A stretch of 60,520 bases of DNA from an uncultured Ruminococcus sp. (GTDB lineage Bacteria > Bacillota > Clostridia > Oscillospirales > Acutalibacteraceae): contig CADAEZ010000003.1 in the NCBI GenBank assembly GCA_902787145.1, positions 1 to 60,520 of the forward strand. The letters are read 5' to 3'. Position 1 is the stretch's first letter. Each line of letters opens with the position of its first letter. The translations under genes were made by a program, and so were the position numbers. Under the pieces are notes generated by a model that ran no database searches, was not told the DNA's origin, and saw only the letters and a program-made list of their open reading frames with translations. Below are positions 1 to 8,448 of this stretch, piece after piece.

Positions 1-381
1 TCTTACTTCGGAATCTTCCTGCTTATCCCGATGTTCGCCAGACAGGCTTCGAAGTTCTGTCAGTTCCATGTAAAACAGGGCGCGATCCTGTTGGTAGCCA
101 CTATCGCGTACACAATCGTTGCTCAGATACTCCTCGCGATTATCAACGCGGTAACACCCAAGCAGATTAAGTATTTCTGGGGTATTCCGTATGAGGCTCC
201 GAGCGCTGTGTATGAGATTTTTAACGTGATCTTCAGCCTTGCCTCGATTTTCTTCATCGTAATCGCGATTATCGGTATCATTAACGCCGTTAAGGGCGAG
301 GAGAAAAAGCTTCCGGTTATCGGAGAAATCAATCTCCTCGATTCGGTGATGGACAAGATCTACGCTTCGCTTAATAAGTAA
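1..381 (+). CDS. Small integral membrane protein, DUF4870-like (5' truncated)
   Basis: The reading frame is open from the first base, so the gene starts before the window; the first visible residues are SYFGIFLLIPMFARQ. Three hydrophobic segments are visible (about residues 1-12, 30-55 and 70-95 of the fragment), with FHVKQG between the first two and a C-terminal LPVIGEINLLDSVMDK tail. The pattern 'F(H)xxQG...membrane span...NAxxGxxxxLPVIG' is what DUF4870-type small membrane proteins show. Function is unknown. The gene ends before a repeat and an intrinsic terminator at 575-601, so it closes an operon that lies upstream of the window. Family assignment is tentative; that it is a membrane protein is clear. 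Confidence 0.7.
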   Translation, partial: SYFGIFLLIPMFARQASKFCQFHVKQGAILLVATIAYTIVAQILLAIINAVTPKQIKYFWGIPYEAPSAVYEIFNVIFSLASIFFIVIAIIGIINAVKGEEKKLPVIGEINLLDSVMDKIYASLNK

Positions 382-415
382 GAAAACTAATTTATTGAAG
401 CAGTTCGGATTAGCG

Positions 416-537
416 TTGTAGGGACATTCCTCAGCCGGAGACGGCACCCTCTCTGTCGCATTCGCGACATCTCTCCCAATGGGAGAGTCTCCTCTGTGGC
501 TGTCCGCTCTGCCGGCACGGAGGCACGGCCCCTACAA
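416..537. repeat. MITE-like intergenic repeat with 8-bp terminal inverted repeats
   Basis: The element is bounded by TTGTAGGG (416-423) and its exact inverse CCCTACAA (530-537). Inside, 434-494 read on the minus strand contains the hairpin core ATGTCGCGAATGCGACAGAG flanked by GGGAGAG/CTCTCCC arms. The same core occurs at 56064-56121, so it is a dispersed family in this genome. No protein-coding signal is convincing in this stretch. It lies between a finished gene and its terminator, as MITE-like insertions often do. Confidence 0.65.
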
Positions 538-574
538 ATGTAACATAAACCAATCTGCTTCTTCGACAAACAGT

Positions 575-601
575 AAAAACGGCTCGTTTGAGCCGTTTTT
601 T
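575..601 (+). terminator. Intrinsic terminator after the DUF4870-like gene
   Basis: A perfect 10-bp stem AAAACGGCTC/GAGCCGTTTT with a GTTT loop is followed by a T run. It separates the upstream operon from the promoter of the sirtuin gene. The 293 bases between the two genes hold only the repeat, this terminator and a promoter. Confidence 0.85.
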
Positions 602-620
602 CATACATAATCCTTGCCCC

Positions 621-649
621 TTGATTCTCGACGGCTTAGGTGTTATTAT
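621..649 (+). promoter_or_regulatory. Sigma-A promoter for the sirtuin/HAD operon
   Basis: A -35 box TTGATT (621-626) and a -10 box TATTAT (644-649) are separated by exactly 17 bases. The ribosome-binding site AAAGGAG follows at about 661. Confidence 0.6.
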
Positions 650-674
650 TAATTCATAAGAAAGGAGCGATAGT

Positions 675-1400
675 ATGGATAAAATCAGTAGATTACAGGA
701 AATAATCGACAATTCGCGCAATATTGTGTTTTTCGGAGGAGCCGGGGTAAGTACCGAGAGCGGTATTCCCGATTTCCGCAGCGTCGACGGACTGTATAAC
801 CAGAAGTACGACTATCCTCCCGAACAGATTCTCAGCCATACTTTTTTTATGAGAAAATGCGAGGAGTTTTACCGGTTTTATAAGGACAAAATGCTGGAGC
901 TCGATATCGAGCCCAACGCCGCTCACAAAAAGCTCGCCGAAATGGAGCAAAAGGGCAGGCTGTCGGCTGTAGTTACCCAGAATATTGACGGACTCCACCA
1001 GAAAGCCGGCAGCAAGATTGTGTACGAGCTTCACGGCACGGTTCACAAGAATCACTGTATGTCCTGCGGCAAGTTCTATGACGCTCAATATGTCAAGAAC
1101 AGTACAGAGACAGTGCCTCTCTGCGAGTGCGGCGGAATTATCAAGCCTGATGTTGTGCTCTACGAGGAAGGCCTCGACAACGATACTGTCAGAGGCGCGG
1201 TCAACGCTATCGCGGGCGCCGACACCCTTATCATCGCCGGCACCAGCCTTACTGTCTATCCTGCCGCCGGAATGGTGCAGTATTTTTCGGGCAACAATCT
1301 GGTGCTGATCAACCGCGACCCGACATCTATGGATTCGGCGGCCAATCTTGTGATTCACGACAAGGTCGGAGTGGTGTTGTCACAGATCGAGGTGCGTTGA
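675..1400 (+). CDS. cobB: NAD-dependent protein deacylase, sirtuin (Sir2/CobB family)
   Basis: This enzyme removes acyl groups from lysines using NAD+, giving nicotinamide and O-acyl-ADP-ribose; it acts in the cytoplasm. The 241 residues carry all family signatures: GAGVSTESGIPDFRS near residue 23 (NAD binding), TQNIDGLH near 101, and catalytic His120 in ELHGTVH. A zinc ribbon follows with four cysteines (CMSC ... CEC) near residues 128-150. The full length matches bacterial sirtuins. The start is supported by AAAGGAG eleven bases upstream. Its stop codon overlaps the start of the HAD phosphatase gene, so the two are translationally coupled. Substrates cannot be told from sequence. Confidence 0.95.
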   Translation: MDKISRLQEIIDNSRNIVFFGGAGVSTESGIPDFRSVDGLYNQKYDYPPEQILSHTFFMRKCEEFYRFYKDKMLELDIEPNAAHKKLAEMEQKGRLSAVVTQNIDGLHQKAGSKIVYELHGTVHKNHCMSCGKFYDAQYVKNSTETVPLCECGGIIKPDVVLYEEGLDNDTVRGAVNAIAGADTLIIAGTSLTVYPAAGMVQYFSGNNLVLINRDPTSMDSAANLVIHDKVGVVLSQIEVR

Positions 1401-2203
1401 TGAAGTACAAGATCATAGCATTTGATATCGACGACACTCTGCTCAATACCAAAAAACAGCTTACTCCCGCTACCGAAAAGGCCTTGCTGAACGCCCAGAG
1501 TGAGGGGATAAAGCTTGTTGTGGCGTCGGGCAGACTTCCGTACGGAGTCCGACCATTTGCCGAAAGGCTGAAAGTTTTGGAAAACAACGGATATTATATG
1601 GGCTTTAACGGCGGAGCTGTGCTCAACAGCCGCGGTGAGCTTATAAGCACAACCTACCTCGACAGCAAGTATATTGAGCCAATTTATGACGTTTTGCGTC
1701 CGCTGAACATTACCACTATGGTTCACAAAGGCGATGTAATCTACAGAGACCGCAAGGTCAACGAATATACCCATATCGAGACCGAGGCTGTCGGACTGCC
1801 GCTCAATCCGGTGGACGATATCGCGCGCTTTGTCGACTGGGATATCCACAAATTCCTGCTCGCCGGTGATCCTGAACTGCTAAAGCAAACCGAAAAAGTC
1901 CTGCTCGAAAAATTCGGCGGCGAGGTCGACATCTATCTTTCGGCGCCGTGGTTCCTTGAGGTGATGCCCAAGGGTATCAACAAGGGAATCGGACTCGAAA
2001 AAATCTGTCTCGACTGCGGAGTCGCGATGGACGAGGTCATCGCCTTCGGCGACAGCTTCAACGACATTCCGATGATACAAAAAGCCGGACTGGGTGTAGC
2101 TATGGGCAACGCCGAGGAAGAGCTAAAGGCGGTTGCCGACTATGTTACCGAAAGCTGTGATAATGACGGAATCGCAGCGGCTCTCGACAGGTTCCTTGTG
2201 TAG
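1400..2203 (+). CDS. HAD-superfamily phosphatase, Cof-type (subfamily IIB)
   Basis: A cytoplasmic sugar-phosphate or nucleotide phosphatase of the Cof/YidA type. Motif I is FDIDDTLLNT near the N-terminus, with the nucleophile and acid/base Asp pair. Motif II lies near VVASGR, and motif IV is GDSFNDIPM near residue 220, followed by the typical AMGNAEEELKAVADYVT tail. The length (267 residues) fits the family, with an IIB cap in the middle. I use ATG at 1400, which overlaps the sirtuin stop as TGATG; a TTG three bases earlier is also possible. The physiological substrate is unknown. A terminator follows. Confidence 0.92.
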   Translation: MKYKIIAFDIDDTLLNTKKQLTPATEKALLNAQSEGIKLVVASGRLPYGVRPFAERLKVLENNGYYMGFNGGAVLNSRGELISTTYLDSKYIEPIYDVLRPLNITTMVHKGDVIYRDRKVNEYTHIETEAVGLPLNPVDDIARFVDWDIHKFLLAGDPELLKQTEKVLLEKFGGEVDIYLSAPWFLEVMPKGINKGIGLEKICLDCGVAMDEVIAFGDSFNDIPMIQKAGLGVAMGNAEEELKAVADYVTESCDNDGIAAALDRFLV

Positions 2204-2258
2204 TATCACAACTTAGTTATCATAATGCACAAAATTCACAGAATTAATTTTACATATA

Positions 2259-2306
2259 GGACAGTCTCTAATTTCTTTTTTGGAAAATTAGACTGCCCTT
2301 TTTTTA
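2259..2306 (+). terminator. Terminator after the HAD phosphatase gene
   Basis: The arms GGACAGTCTCTAATTT and AAAATTAGACTGCC form a long, slightly imperfect stem followed by seven or more T residues. Just after it, 2306-2319 is a perfect palindrome AGTATAATTATACT that includes a TATAAT, a possible -10 or operator for the first amylase; no good -35 pairs with it. Confidence 0.75.
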
Positions 2307-2356
2307 GTATAATTATACTGATTAGGATTGTAATTTATGGATTTAGGAGGATTGAA

Positions 2357-4558
2357 ATGAAACGCGCAAAAACGATAATTGCGGCTTTACTGGCGCTGGC
2401 GGTTATCATAAGTGCCGCCGCAGTGAGCACATCCGCGGCAGAGGTTAAGAAAACCAAGACCTCGGCTGGCAGCATCACCGTTCACTGTTACAGTGAAAAG
2501 GGCGTTCCGACTGTGTACTACTGGAACAGCCTGCCGCAGAATATGGAAACCCAGTATCCCGGCCCGGCTATGAAGGCTGAGGGAGAGAACTGGTACAAGT
2601 ACACATTCGCGAACGTGACCAAGATTAATATGCTGTTCATAACAGGCGGCGTACAGTCCGAGGAGCTTACACGCGAGACAGGCGAGTGGTGGTATAAAAA
2701 CAACCGCTGGACTGCTAAAAAACCCGGCGAGGCCGGTTCGTGGGAACGCTCGGATATGCGTGAGGACAGTATCTATTTTGTGATGACCACACGTTTCTAT
2801 GACGGTGACAAGAGCAACAACGTTCACTGCTGGGAGGACTCAAAAGCCAATAACCCCGATTCCGACCCCGCGTGGCGCGGCGACTTTAAGGGACTTATCC
2901 AGAAGCTTGACTACATCAAGGCTCTCGGCTTCTCGGCCATTTGGGTTACTCCGGTTGTAGAGAACGCCTCCGGCTACGACTACCACGGATACCACGCTTT
3001 CGACTTTACAAAGGTTGATCCGCGTTATGAGTCTAGCGGCGCGACATATCAGGATCTTATCGACGCGGCTCACGAAAAGGGTATAAAAATCATACAGGAC
3101 GTTGTATGGAACCACTCCGGCAACTTCGGTGAGCAATACCTTGAGCCGATGTTTAAGAAGGAATACAAGAAGATTTCGGATCTCGGCACAGCCGACTGTA
3201 TGAAGGTTATAAAGGGCAGCAACCTCGATAAGGGCTATCCCGGTTATGACAATCTCCAGCCGGGCGATCAGTTCCAGGCCCGACTCGATACATTAAAGGC
3301 GCACAAGGGCTCCAAGTACGGCGACTTAAAGGAACATTACCACCGCGAGACCGGTATGGGCTATGAGTCCGAAATCGAACAGACCGGTTCGATGGCCGGC
3401 GACTGCGTAGACCTGAACACCGAGAATCCCGAGGTAGCCAAGTATCTCACAACAACATATATGGACTATGTCGATATGGGTGTTGACTGCTTCCGTCTTG
3501 ATACCGAGAAGCACATCAACCGATGGACGCTTAACAGCGCTTACTTCCCGACATTCAGCAAGGTTAAGAATTTCTATATCTTCGGCGAGGTTTGCTCGCG
3601 TGTACGTGAGGTATGGAACCACAATATTCCGTCCAGCTCGCCGCCGTTCTTTACCTGGGTAGAGACCGAGTCAGCGTGGAAGGGCAACTGGTCGTGGAAC
3701 GCTTCCGACTGGAACAAAAACCTCGACAACGCTATGAAGCACTACAGAGCTCACTCAAATTCAAGCGGTCAGCCGACTTCACAAAACGCTTTCCTCAGCG
3801 GTACAAACTATCACAACCCCGACTACAGCAAGTGGAACGGCACGGGAGTTATCGACTTCTCGATGCACAGAAACTTCGGTACAGCGTCTCAGGCTTGGGG
3901 TGCCGGACTCGCCGAGGATCAGTATATGAACGACGCAACATGGAACGTAACCTATGTTGACTCCCACGACTACGGCCCCGAGGATACCGACGAAAAGCTT
4001 CGCTACAACGGCGGTACACAGGCGTGGAAGGAGAACCTCAACCTCATCTTTACATGGAGAGGAATCCCCTGTATCTACTACGGTTCCGAGGTTGAGTTTA
4101 TGAAGGGCGCGGAAATCGACGTTGGTCCAAACGCTCCTCTCGCAAAGACCGGACGCGCGTACTTCGGCGACTACCTCGAAGGCAGCGTAAGCGCTTCGGG
4201 CTTCGGAAAATACACAGCTTCGGGCAAGGTTCAGTCCACGCTTAACTACTCACTCGCCCAGCATGTAAGAAAGCTTAATATGATAAGACGAGCTGTTCCC
4301 GCTCTGCAGAAGGGTCAGTACAAGGCCTGCGGCGATATGTGCTACATCCGCCGTTATACATCGGGCGGCAAGGATTCTGTAGCCTGTGTAGCCGTTACCA
4401 ACGGAGCTACCTTCTCCGGTATTCCGAACGGTACCTACACCGACGCCGTTACAGGCGAGAAAAAGACAGTCTCCGGCGGTTCGCTTTCAGTATCAGCTCC
4501 GGGCAAGGGTAACCTCAAAGTATTTGTAAAAGACCTTTCCGGTAAAATTGGTGACTAA
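2357..4558 (+). CDS. Secreted alpha-amylase, CBM26-like module plus GH13 (first of a tandem pair)
   Basis: An extracellular endo-acting starch hydrolase. The order is: signal peptide (MKRAKTIIAALLALAVIISA, cleavage near residue 28), a starch-binding-like module at about 37-120 (YYWNSLPQN, WYKYTF, WWYKNNRW), a GH13 barrel from about 135 to 620, and a C-terminal beta domain. GH13 motifs seen are DVVWNHSGN, FRLDTEKH with nucleophile Asp382, FGEV with acid Glu411, and VDSHD with Asp538. The SHD form in the last motif is also known from Bacillus subtilis AmyE. The 733-residue start at 2357 is chosen because AGGAGG sits seven bases upstream and a good signal peptide begins there; the frame is open further upstream but that part is a terminator. 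There is no dockerin, LPXTG or S-layer domain. The tail ends in SGKIGD, shared with the next gene. Confidence 0.93.
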   Translation: MKRAKTIIAALLALAVIISAAAVSTSAAEVKKTKTSAGSITVHCYSEKGVPTVYYWNSLPQNMETQYPGPAMKAEGENWYKYTFANVTKINMLFITGGVQSEELTRETGEWWYKNNRWTAKKPGEAGSWERSDMREDSIYFVMTTRFYDGDKSNNVHCWEDSKANNPDSDPAWRGDFKGLIQKLDYIKALGFSAIWVTPVVENASGYDYHGYHAFDFTKVDPRYESSGATYQDLIDAAHEKGIKIIQDVVWNHSGNFGEQYLEPMFKKEYKKISDLGTADCMKVIKGSNLDKGYPGYDNLQPGDQFQARLDTLKAHKGSKYGDLKEHYHRETGMGYESEIEQTGSMAGDCVDLNTENPEVAKYLTTTYMDYVDMGVDCFRLDTEKHINRWTLNSAYFPTFSKVKNFYIFGEVCSRVREVWNHNIPSSSPPFFTWVETESAWKGNWSWNASDWNKNLDNAMKHYRAHSNSSGQPTSQNAFLSGTNYHNPDYSKWNGTGVIDFSMHRNFGTASQAWGAGLAEDQYMNDATWNVTYVDSHDYGPEDTDEKLRYNGGTQAWKENLNLIFTWRGIPCIYYGSEVEFMKGAEIDVGPNAPLAKTGRAYFGDYLEGSVSASGFGKYTASGKVQSTLNYSLAQHVRKLNMIRRAVPALQKGQYKACGDMCYIRRYTSGGKDSVACVAVTNGATFSGIPNGTYTDAVTGEKKTVSGGSLSVSAPGKGNLKVFVKDLSGKIGD

Positions 4559-4570
4559 AAGTTACTTATA

Positions 4571-4613
4571 AAGCCTCTATTTTCTGTTAAAGAAGATAGA
4601 GGCTGTTTTTTTG
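4571..4613 (+). terminator. Terminator between the two amylase genes
   Basis: AGCCTCTATTTTCT and AGAAGATAGAGGCT form a stem followed by a run of seven T. The paralogues are therefore probably transcribed separately, even though they are only 126 bases apart. Confidence 0.85.
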
Positions 4614-4684
4614 CTATATAATGTATAATGATTTAGAATCGCTTTAAAACAAAACAAAAGTTTTTGTGATTTAGGAGGATTGAA

Positions 4685-6829
4685 ATGAAACGTTTAAAAA
4701 TGATAATCGCGGTGGTTCTGACACTTGCGGTTATTGCAAGCGCCGTTGTGGTGAGTACTTCGGTTTCCGCGGCAGAGGTTAAGAAAACAAAGACCTCGGC
4801 AGGTGGAATTACGGTTCACTGCTACAGCGAAAGCGGCGTTCCAAACATTTATTACTGGAACAGTCTGCCGCAAAACATCGAGACCCAGTATCCCGGCCCG
4901 GCAATGTCGAGCGAGGGCAAAAACTGGTATAAGTACTCTTTTTCAAATGTAACAAAGATTAATATGCTCTTTGTCACAGGCGGAGTACAGTCCGAGGAGC
5001 TTACTCAGAACACCGGCGAGTGGTGGTATAAGGACGGAACATGGTATTCCGAGGTTCCGGGTACAGGAGTAAGCAAGCGTACCGATATGCGTGAGGACAG
5101 CATCTATTTTGTTATCACTACCCGTTTCTTTGACGGCGATAAGAGTAACAACGTACACTGTTCCGAGGATAAAAAGGCAAACAACCCCGATTCCGATCCT
5201 GCGTGGCGCGGTGACTTTAAGGGGCTTATTCAGAAACTCGATTATATTAAAGCTCTCGGATTCTCGGCAATCTGGATTACTCCGATTGTAGAAAACCGTT
5301 CGGGCTACGACTACCACGGTTATCACGGCTATGACTTCAGCAAGGTGGACAGCCGTTACGAGTCGAGCGGAGCCACATATCAGGATCTGATCAAGGCGGC
5401 GCACGCCAAGGGAATCAAGATTATCCAGGATGTTGTGTTTAACCATTCCTGTAACTGGGGCGAGAAAAACCTCCTCCAGCTAAACTCCGACAACTATCCT
5501 ACACGTAACCAGGTTGTTATGAACGGTAACGGCGATCCCGACAATATCTATCACCACACCGGATTCTGCGGCGGCGGCGACTGGGATAACTACGAGGCTC
5601 AGAGAAAAACTATTGCCGACGACTGCTTTGACTTTAACACCGAGAATCCCAAGGTGTCCGATTATCTTGTAAATTGCTATAATAAATATATCAATATGGG
5701 CGTTGACGCTTTCCGTGTAGATACGGTAAAGCACATCTCAAGGCTTACCCTCAACAAGTCGTTTATTCCTCAGTTTAAGAAAACCGGCGGCGAGAACTTT
5801 TATATGTTCGGTGAGGTTTGTACAAAGGGACACGATGTATGGTATCGTGACGCTCCGCCGATTTCGTGCGCGTTCTACACATGGGCGGACGACTCAACCT
5901 GGCTTAGCAAGTGGACAAACAACGCGCTTTCCAACGTAACTCTTACCGAGTCGCATTACAACGCTCATCTCAGCACAGGCAATCAGCCAACCAGCAACAA
6001 CCACCTGCTTAACGGAGTTCAGTATCATAAGCCGGATTATTCCAAACGCTCCGGTCTTGATGTAATCGACTTCCAGATGCACTGGGCGTTTAACAGCGCC
6101 GGACAGGCATATGCCAAGGCTCTTGACGAGGACGGCAACGACAGAGGCAAGGGATATTTTAACGACTCAACATGGAACGTAACCTATGTTGATTCTCACG
6201 ACTACGGCCCGGACGAAAGCCAGACAATGCGCTACAAGGGCGGCGAACAGGCCTGGGCGGAGAATATGGATCTTCTGTTTACATTCAGAGGCGTTCCGTG
6301 TCTGTTCTACGGCTCAGAGACTGAGTTTATGGCAGGAAAACCAATCGACGTAGGCCCCAATGCTCCGTTATCGGCTACGGGACGCGCTTACTACGGCGAT
6401 AATATCGAGGGCAGCGTTTCTGCTACCGATTTCGGTAAATACACAGCAAGCGGCACGGTGCAAAGCACGCTCAATAAACCGCTTGCCCAGCATGTAAGAA
6501 AACTCAATATGATAAGACGCGCTGTGCCCGCGCTGCAAAAGGGTCAGTATAAGACGGTCGGAGGCGGCGGAATGTCGTTTATCCGTCGTTACACTGCCAA
6601 CGGTGTGGACTCCCTCGCCTGTGTAGCCATCAGCGGCGGCGGAAACTTCTCGGGTATTCCCAACGGAACCTATATTGACGCCGTTACAGGCGACAAAAAG
6701 ACTGTTTCCGGCGGTTCGCTGTCCGTTAGCGGAATAGGCAAGGGCAATATGCGTGTATACGTATGCTGCGCTTCCGGATTTAAGGGAATCAGCGGTAAAA
6801 TCGGAGATTCGAGCACATATCTGAAATAA
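4685..6829 (+). CDS. Secreted alpha-amylase, CBM26-like module plus GH13 (second of a tandem pair)
   Basis: A paralogue of the preceding gene with the same layout: signal peptide, CBM26-like module (YYWNSLPQN, WYKYSF, WWYKDGTW), GH13 barrel and C-terminal beta domain. Catalytic residues are Asp346 (FRVDTVKH), Glu377 (FGEV) and Asp506 (VDSHD). The two proteins differ most in the stretch after DVV(W/F)NHS, the GH13 domain B region that shapes the active-site cleft. Here it is about 40 residues shorter and has FCGGGDWDNY in place of the charged lysine-rich segment of the first copy. The C-terminus extends past SGKIGD by SSTYLK. The ribosome-binding site and first codons (ATTTAGGAGGATTGAAATG) are identical in both genes, which supports tandem duplication. 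A difference in substrate length or cleavage pattern is an inference. Confidence 0.93.
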   Translation: MKRLKMIIAVVLTLAVIASAVVVSTSVSAAEVKKTKTSAGGITVHCYSESGVPNIYYWNSLPQNIETQYPGPAMSSEGKNWYKYSFSNVTKINMLFVTGGVQSEELTQNTGEWWYKDGTWYSEVPGTGVSKRTDMREDSIYFVITTRFFDGDKSNNVHCSEDKKANNPDSDPAWRGDFKGLIQKLDYIKALGFSAIWITPIVENRSGYDYHGYHGYDFSKVDSRYESSGATYQDLIKAAHAKGIKIIQDVVFNHSCNWGEKNLLQLNSDNYPTRNQVVMNGNGDPDNIYHHTGFCGGGDWDNYEAQRKTIADDCFDFNTENPKVSDYLVNCYNKYINMGVDAFRVDTVKHISRLTLNKSFIPQFKKTGGENFYMFGEVCTKGHDVWYRDAPPISCAFYTWADDSTWLSKWTNNALSNVTLTESHYNAHLSTGNQPTSNNHLLNGVQYHKPDYSKRSGLDVIDFQMHWAFNSAGQAYAKALDEDGNDRGKGYFNDSTWNVTYVDSHDYGPDESQTMRYKGGEQAWAENMDLLFTFRGVPCLFYGSETEFMAGKPIDVGPNAPLSATGRAYYGDNIEGSVSATDFGKYTASGTVQSTLNKPLAQHVRKLNMIRRAVPALQKGQYKTVGGGGMSFIRRYTANGVDSLACVAISGGGNFSGIPNGTYIDAVTGDKKTVSGGSLSVSGIGKGNMRVYVCCASGFKGISGKIGDSSTYLK

Positions 6830-6862
6830 TATGTACCGATTTAACTAAGGAAATATAAAAAT

Positions 6863-6891
6863 TTGCTTTTTCGGAGAATCTGTGTTATAAT
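6863..6891 (+). promoter_or_regulatory. Sigma-A promoter for citrate synthase
   Basis: TTGCTT (6863-6868), a 17-base spacer and a perfect TATAAT (6886-6891). The transcript would carry a leader of about 100 bases. Confidence 0.7.
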
Positions 6892-6942
6892 ATAGTTCTA
6901 AATATTTCCGAAAAGTATCCGAACTTAATAGTCAATTGATTT

Positions 6943-6969
6943 AAAGGGGTGGTGCGCAACCGCCCCTTT
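6943..6969 (+). promoter_or_regulatory. GC-rich hairpin in the citrate synthase leader
   Basis: AAAGGGGTGGT and ACCGCCCCTTT can pair around a GCGCA loop, with one G-T pair. It lies between the promoter and the ribosome-binding site. There is no T run after it, so it is not an obvious terminator; it could stabilise the message or be a protein-binding site. Confidence 0.45.
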
Positions 6970-7001
6970 CCATATAATTAACGCAAAGGAAGTGGTTTGA
7001 T

Positions 7002-8369
7002 ATGCCAAGAGATTTAGCCCGTTATGATACCAACAAAAAAATAAATAAGCTGTCAGATAAACTTCTTCGTAATTCTTCGATAGACCAGAGCCTGTACGCC
7101 AAATTTGACGTAAAGCGCGGCCTCCGAGACCTGGACGGCAAGGGCGTGCGTACGGGACTTACAAATATTTCCGAAATTGTACAGAACAAGGTTGTTGACG
7201 GCAAGACAGTTCCTGCTGACGGTAAGCTTTATTACCGAGGTTATAATATCGAGGACGTTGTCAACGGTTTTGTCGAGGACGGAAGATTCGGTTTTGAGGA
7301 GGTAGTGTACCTGCTGCTCTTCGGCGAGATGCCGAAGGAGAAGTCGCTGAAGGATTTTGAGAGTATGCTCGGTTCCTACAGGGCTCTGCCGACAAACTTT
7401 GTAAGAGATGTTATTATGAAGGCTCCGTCAGCTGATATGATGAACACTCTGGCGCGTTCGGTGCTTACTCTCTATTGCTACGATTCGAATCCGAACGACA
7501 CTTCTATCGAGAACGTTCTGCGTCAGTCGCTGCAGCTTATCTCGGTATTTCCGCTGCTCTCGGTTTACGGATATCAGGCGTATAACCATTATCTCAGAAA
7601 CCAGAGCCTCTTTATCCACGTGCCCGATCCCGGCAGGTCGACTGCCGAGGTTATCCTGGAGCTTCTTCGTCCCGACCAGCAGTACACCGAGCTGGAGGCT
7701 AAAGTGCTCGATATGTCGCTTGTACTTCATGCCGAGCACGGCGGCGGTAACAACTCTTCGTTTACGACTCACGTTGTTACGTCCTCCGGTACAGATACAT
7801 ACTCGGCAATCTCGGCGGCGCTCGGCTCGCTCAAGGGTCCCAAGCACGGCGGCGCGAATGTGCGCGTAAGCAAGATGTTTGAGGATTTGAAAATAAACGT
7901 AAAGGATTGGTCGGACGACGCTCAGATCGAAAAATACCTCACCGACCTGCTCGACAAAAATGCCTTTGACCGCAGCGGTCTTATCTACGGAATGGGACAC
8001 GCGGTATATACGATCTCCGACCCAAGAGCCCGTATCCTTAAGGAATTTACCGGACGTCTCGCCAAGGCTAAAGGTCTTATGGACGAATATGACCTCTACG
8101 AAAGGGTCGAGAGGCTCGCTCCGGAGGTTATCGGCAAGAAAAAGCACATCTACAAGGGTGTGTCCGCGAATGTCGACTTCTACAGCGGATTTATCTATAA
8201 TATGCTCAATCTTCCGACCGAGCTGTACACTCCGCTTTTCGCGGTAGCCAGAATCGCCGGATGGAGCGCTCACCGTATCGAGGAGTTGATCAACGGCAAC
8301 AAGATCATCCGTCCCGCGTATATGAGCATCTCGGAGCACAGGGATTATGTAAAGTTAAGCGACAGATAA
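7002..8369 (+). CDS. gltA: Citrate synthase
   Basis: Condenses acetyl-CoA and oxaloacetate to citrate, the entry to the oxidative branch that supplies 2-oxoglutarate and glutamate in anaerobes with a partial Krebs cycle. The 455-residue length, with an N-terminal extension of about 60 residues, is the longer form common in Clostridia. Landmarks are LYYRGYNIEDVV, catalytic His in LHAEHGGGNNSSFT, GPKHGGANVRV, and GMGHAVYTISDPRA with the second active-site His. The gene stands alone: it has its own promoter, a leader hairpin and a strong terminator, and no aconitase or isocitrate dehydrogenase is next to it. The start is supported by AAGGAAG upstream. A 2-methylcitrate synthase role cannot be excluded from sequence alone. 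Confidence 0.93.
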   Translation: MPRDLARYDTNKKINKLSDKLLRNSSIDQSLYAKFDVKRGLRDLDGKGVRTGLTNISEIVQNKVVDGKTVPADGKLYYRGYNIEDVVNGFVEDGRFGFEEVVYLLLFGEMPKEKSLKDFESMLGSYRALPTNFVRDVIMKAPSADMMNTLARSVLTLYCYDSNPNDTSIENVLRQSLQLISVFPLLSVYGYQAYNHYLRNQSLFIHVPDPGRSTAEVILELLRPDQQYTELEAKVLDMSLVLHAEHGGGNNSSFTTHVVTSSGTDTYSAISAALGSLKGPKHGGANVRVSKMFEDLKINVKDWSDDAQIEKYLTDLLDKNAFDRSGLIYGMGHAVYTISDPRARILKEFTGRLAKAKGLMDEYDLYERVERLAPEVIGKKKHIYKGVSANVDFYSGFIYNMLNLPTELYTPLFAVARIAGWSAHRIEELINGNKIIRPAYMSISEHRDYVKLSDR

Positions 8370-8394
8370 TAGTATAAAATTGAAATTTTGTGTT

Positions 8395-8448
8395 AAAAAA
8401 GGCTGTGAAGATTGAAGTTTTACACTTCATTCTTCACAGCCGCTTTTC
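8395..8448. terminator. Bidirectional terminator between gltA and metA
   Basis: An 18-bp stem with one mismatch starts GGCTGTGAAGA at 8401 and ends TCTTCACAGCC at 8441. It is preceded by six A and followed by CGCTTTT, so it can end transcription from both converging genes. Confidence 0.85.

Noticed and set aside
431-721. Minus-strand open frames over the first repeat
   Set aside because: They translate the MITE-like repeat and terminator and overlap the sirtuin gene start.
2225-2356. In-frame 5' extension of the first amylase
   Set aside because: It contains a terminator stem and T run and would place a non-signal sequence before a good signal peptide; AGGAGG precedes the ATG at 2357.
4630-4650. 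CcpA cre site before the second amylase
   Set aside because: TAGAATCGCTTTAAAA only partly matches the consensus, and no similar site precedes the first amylase.
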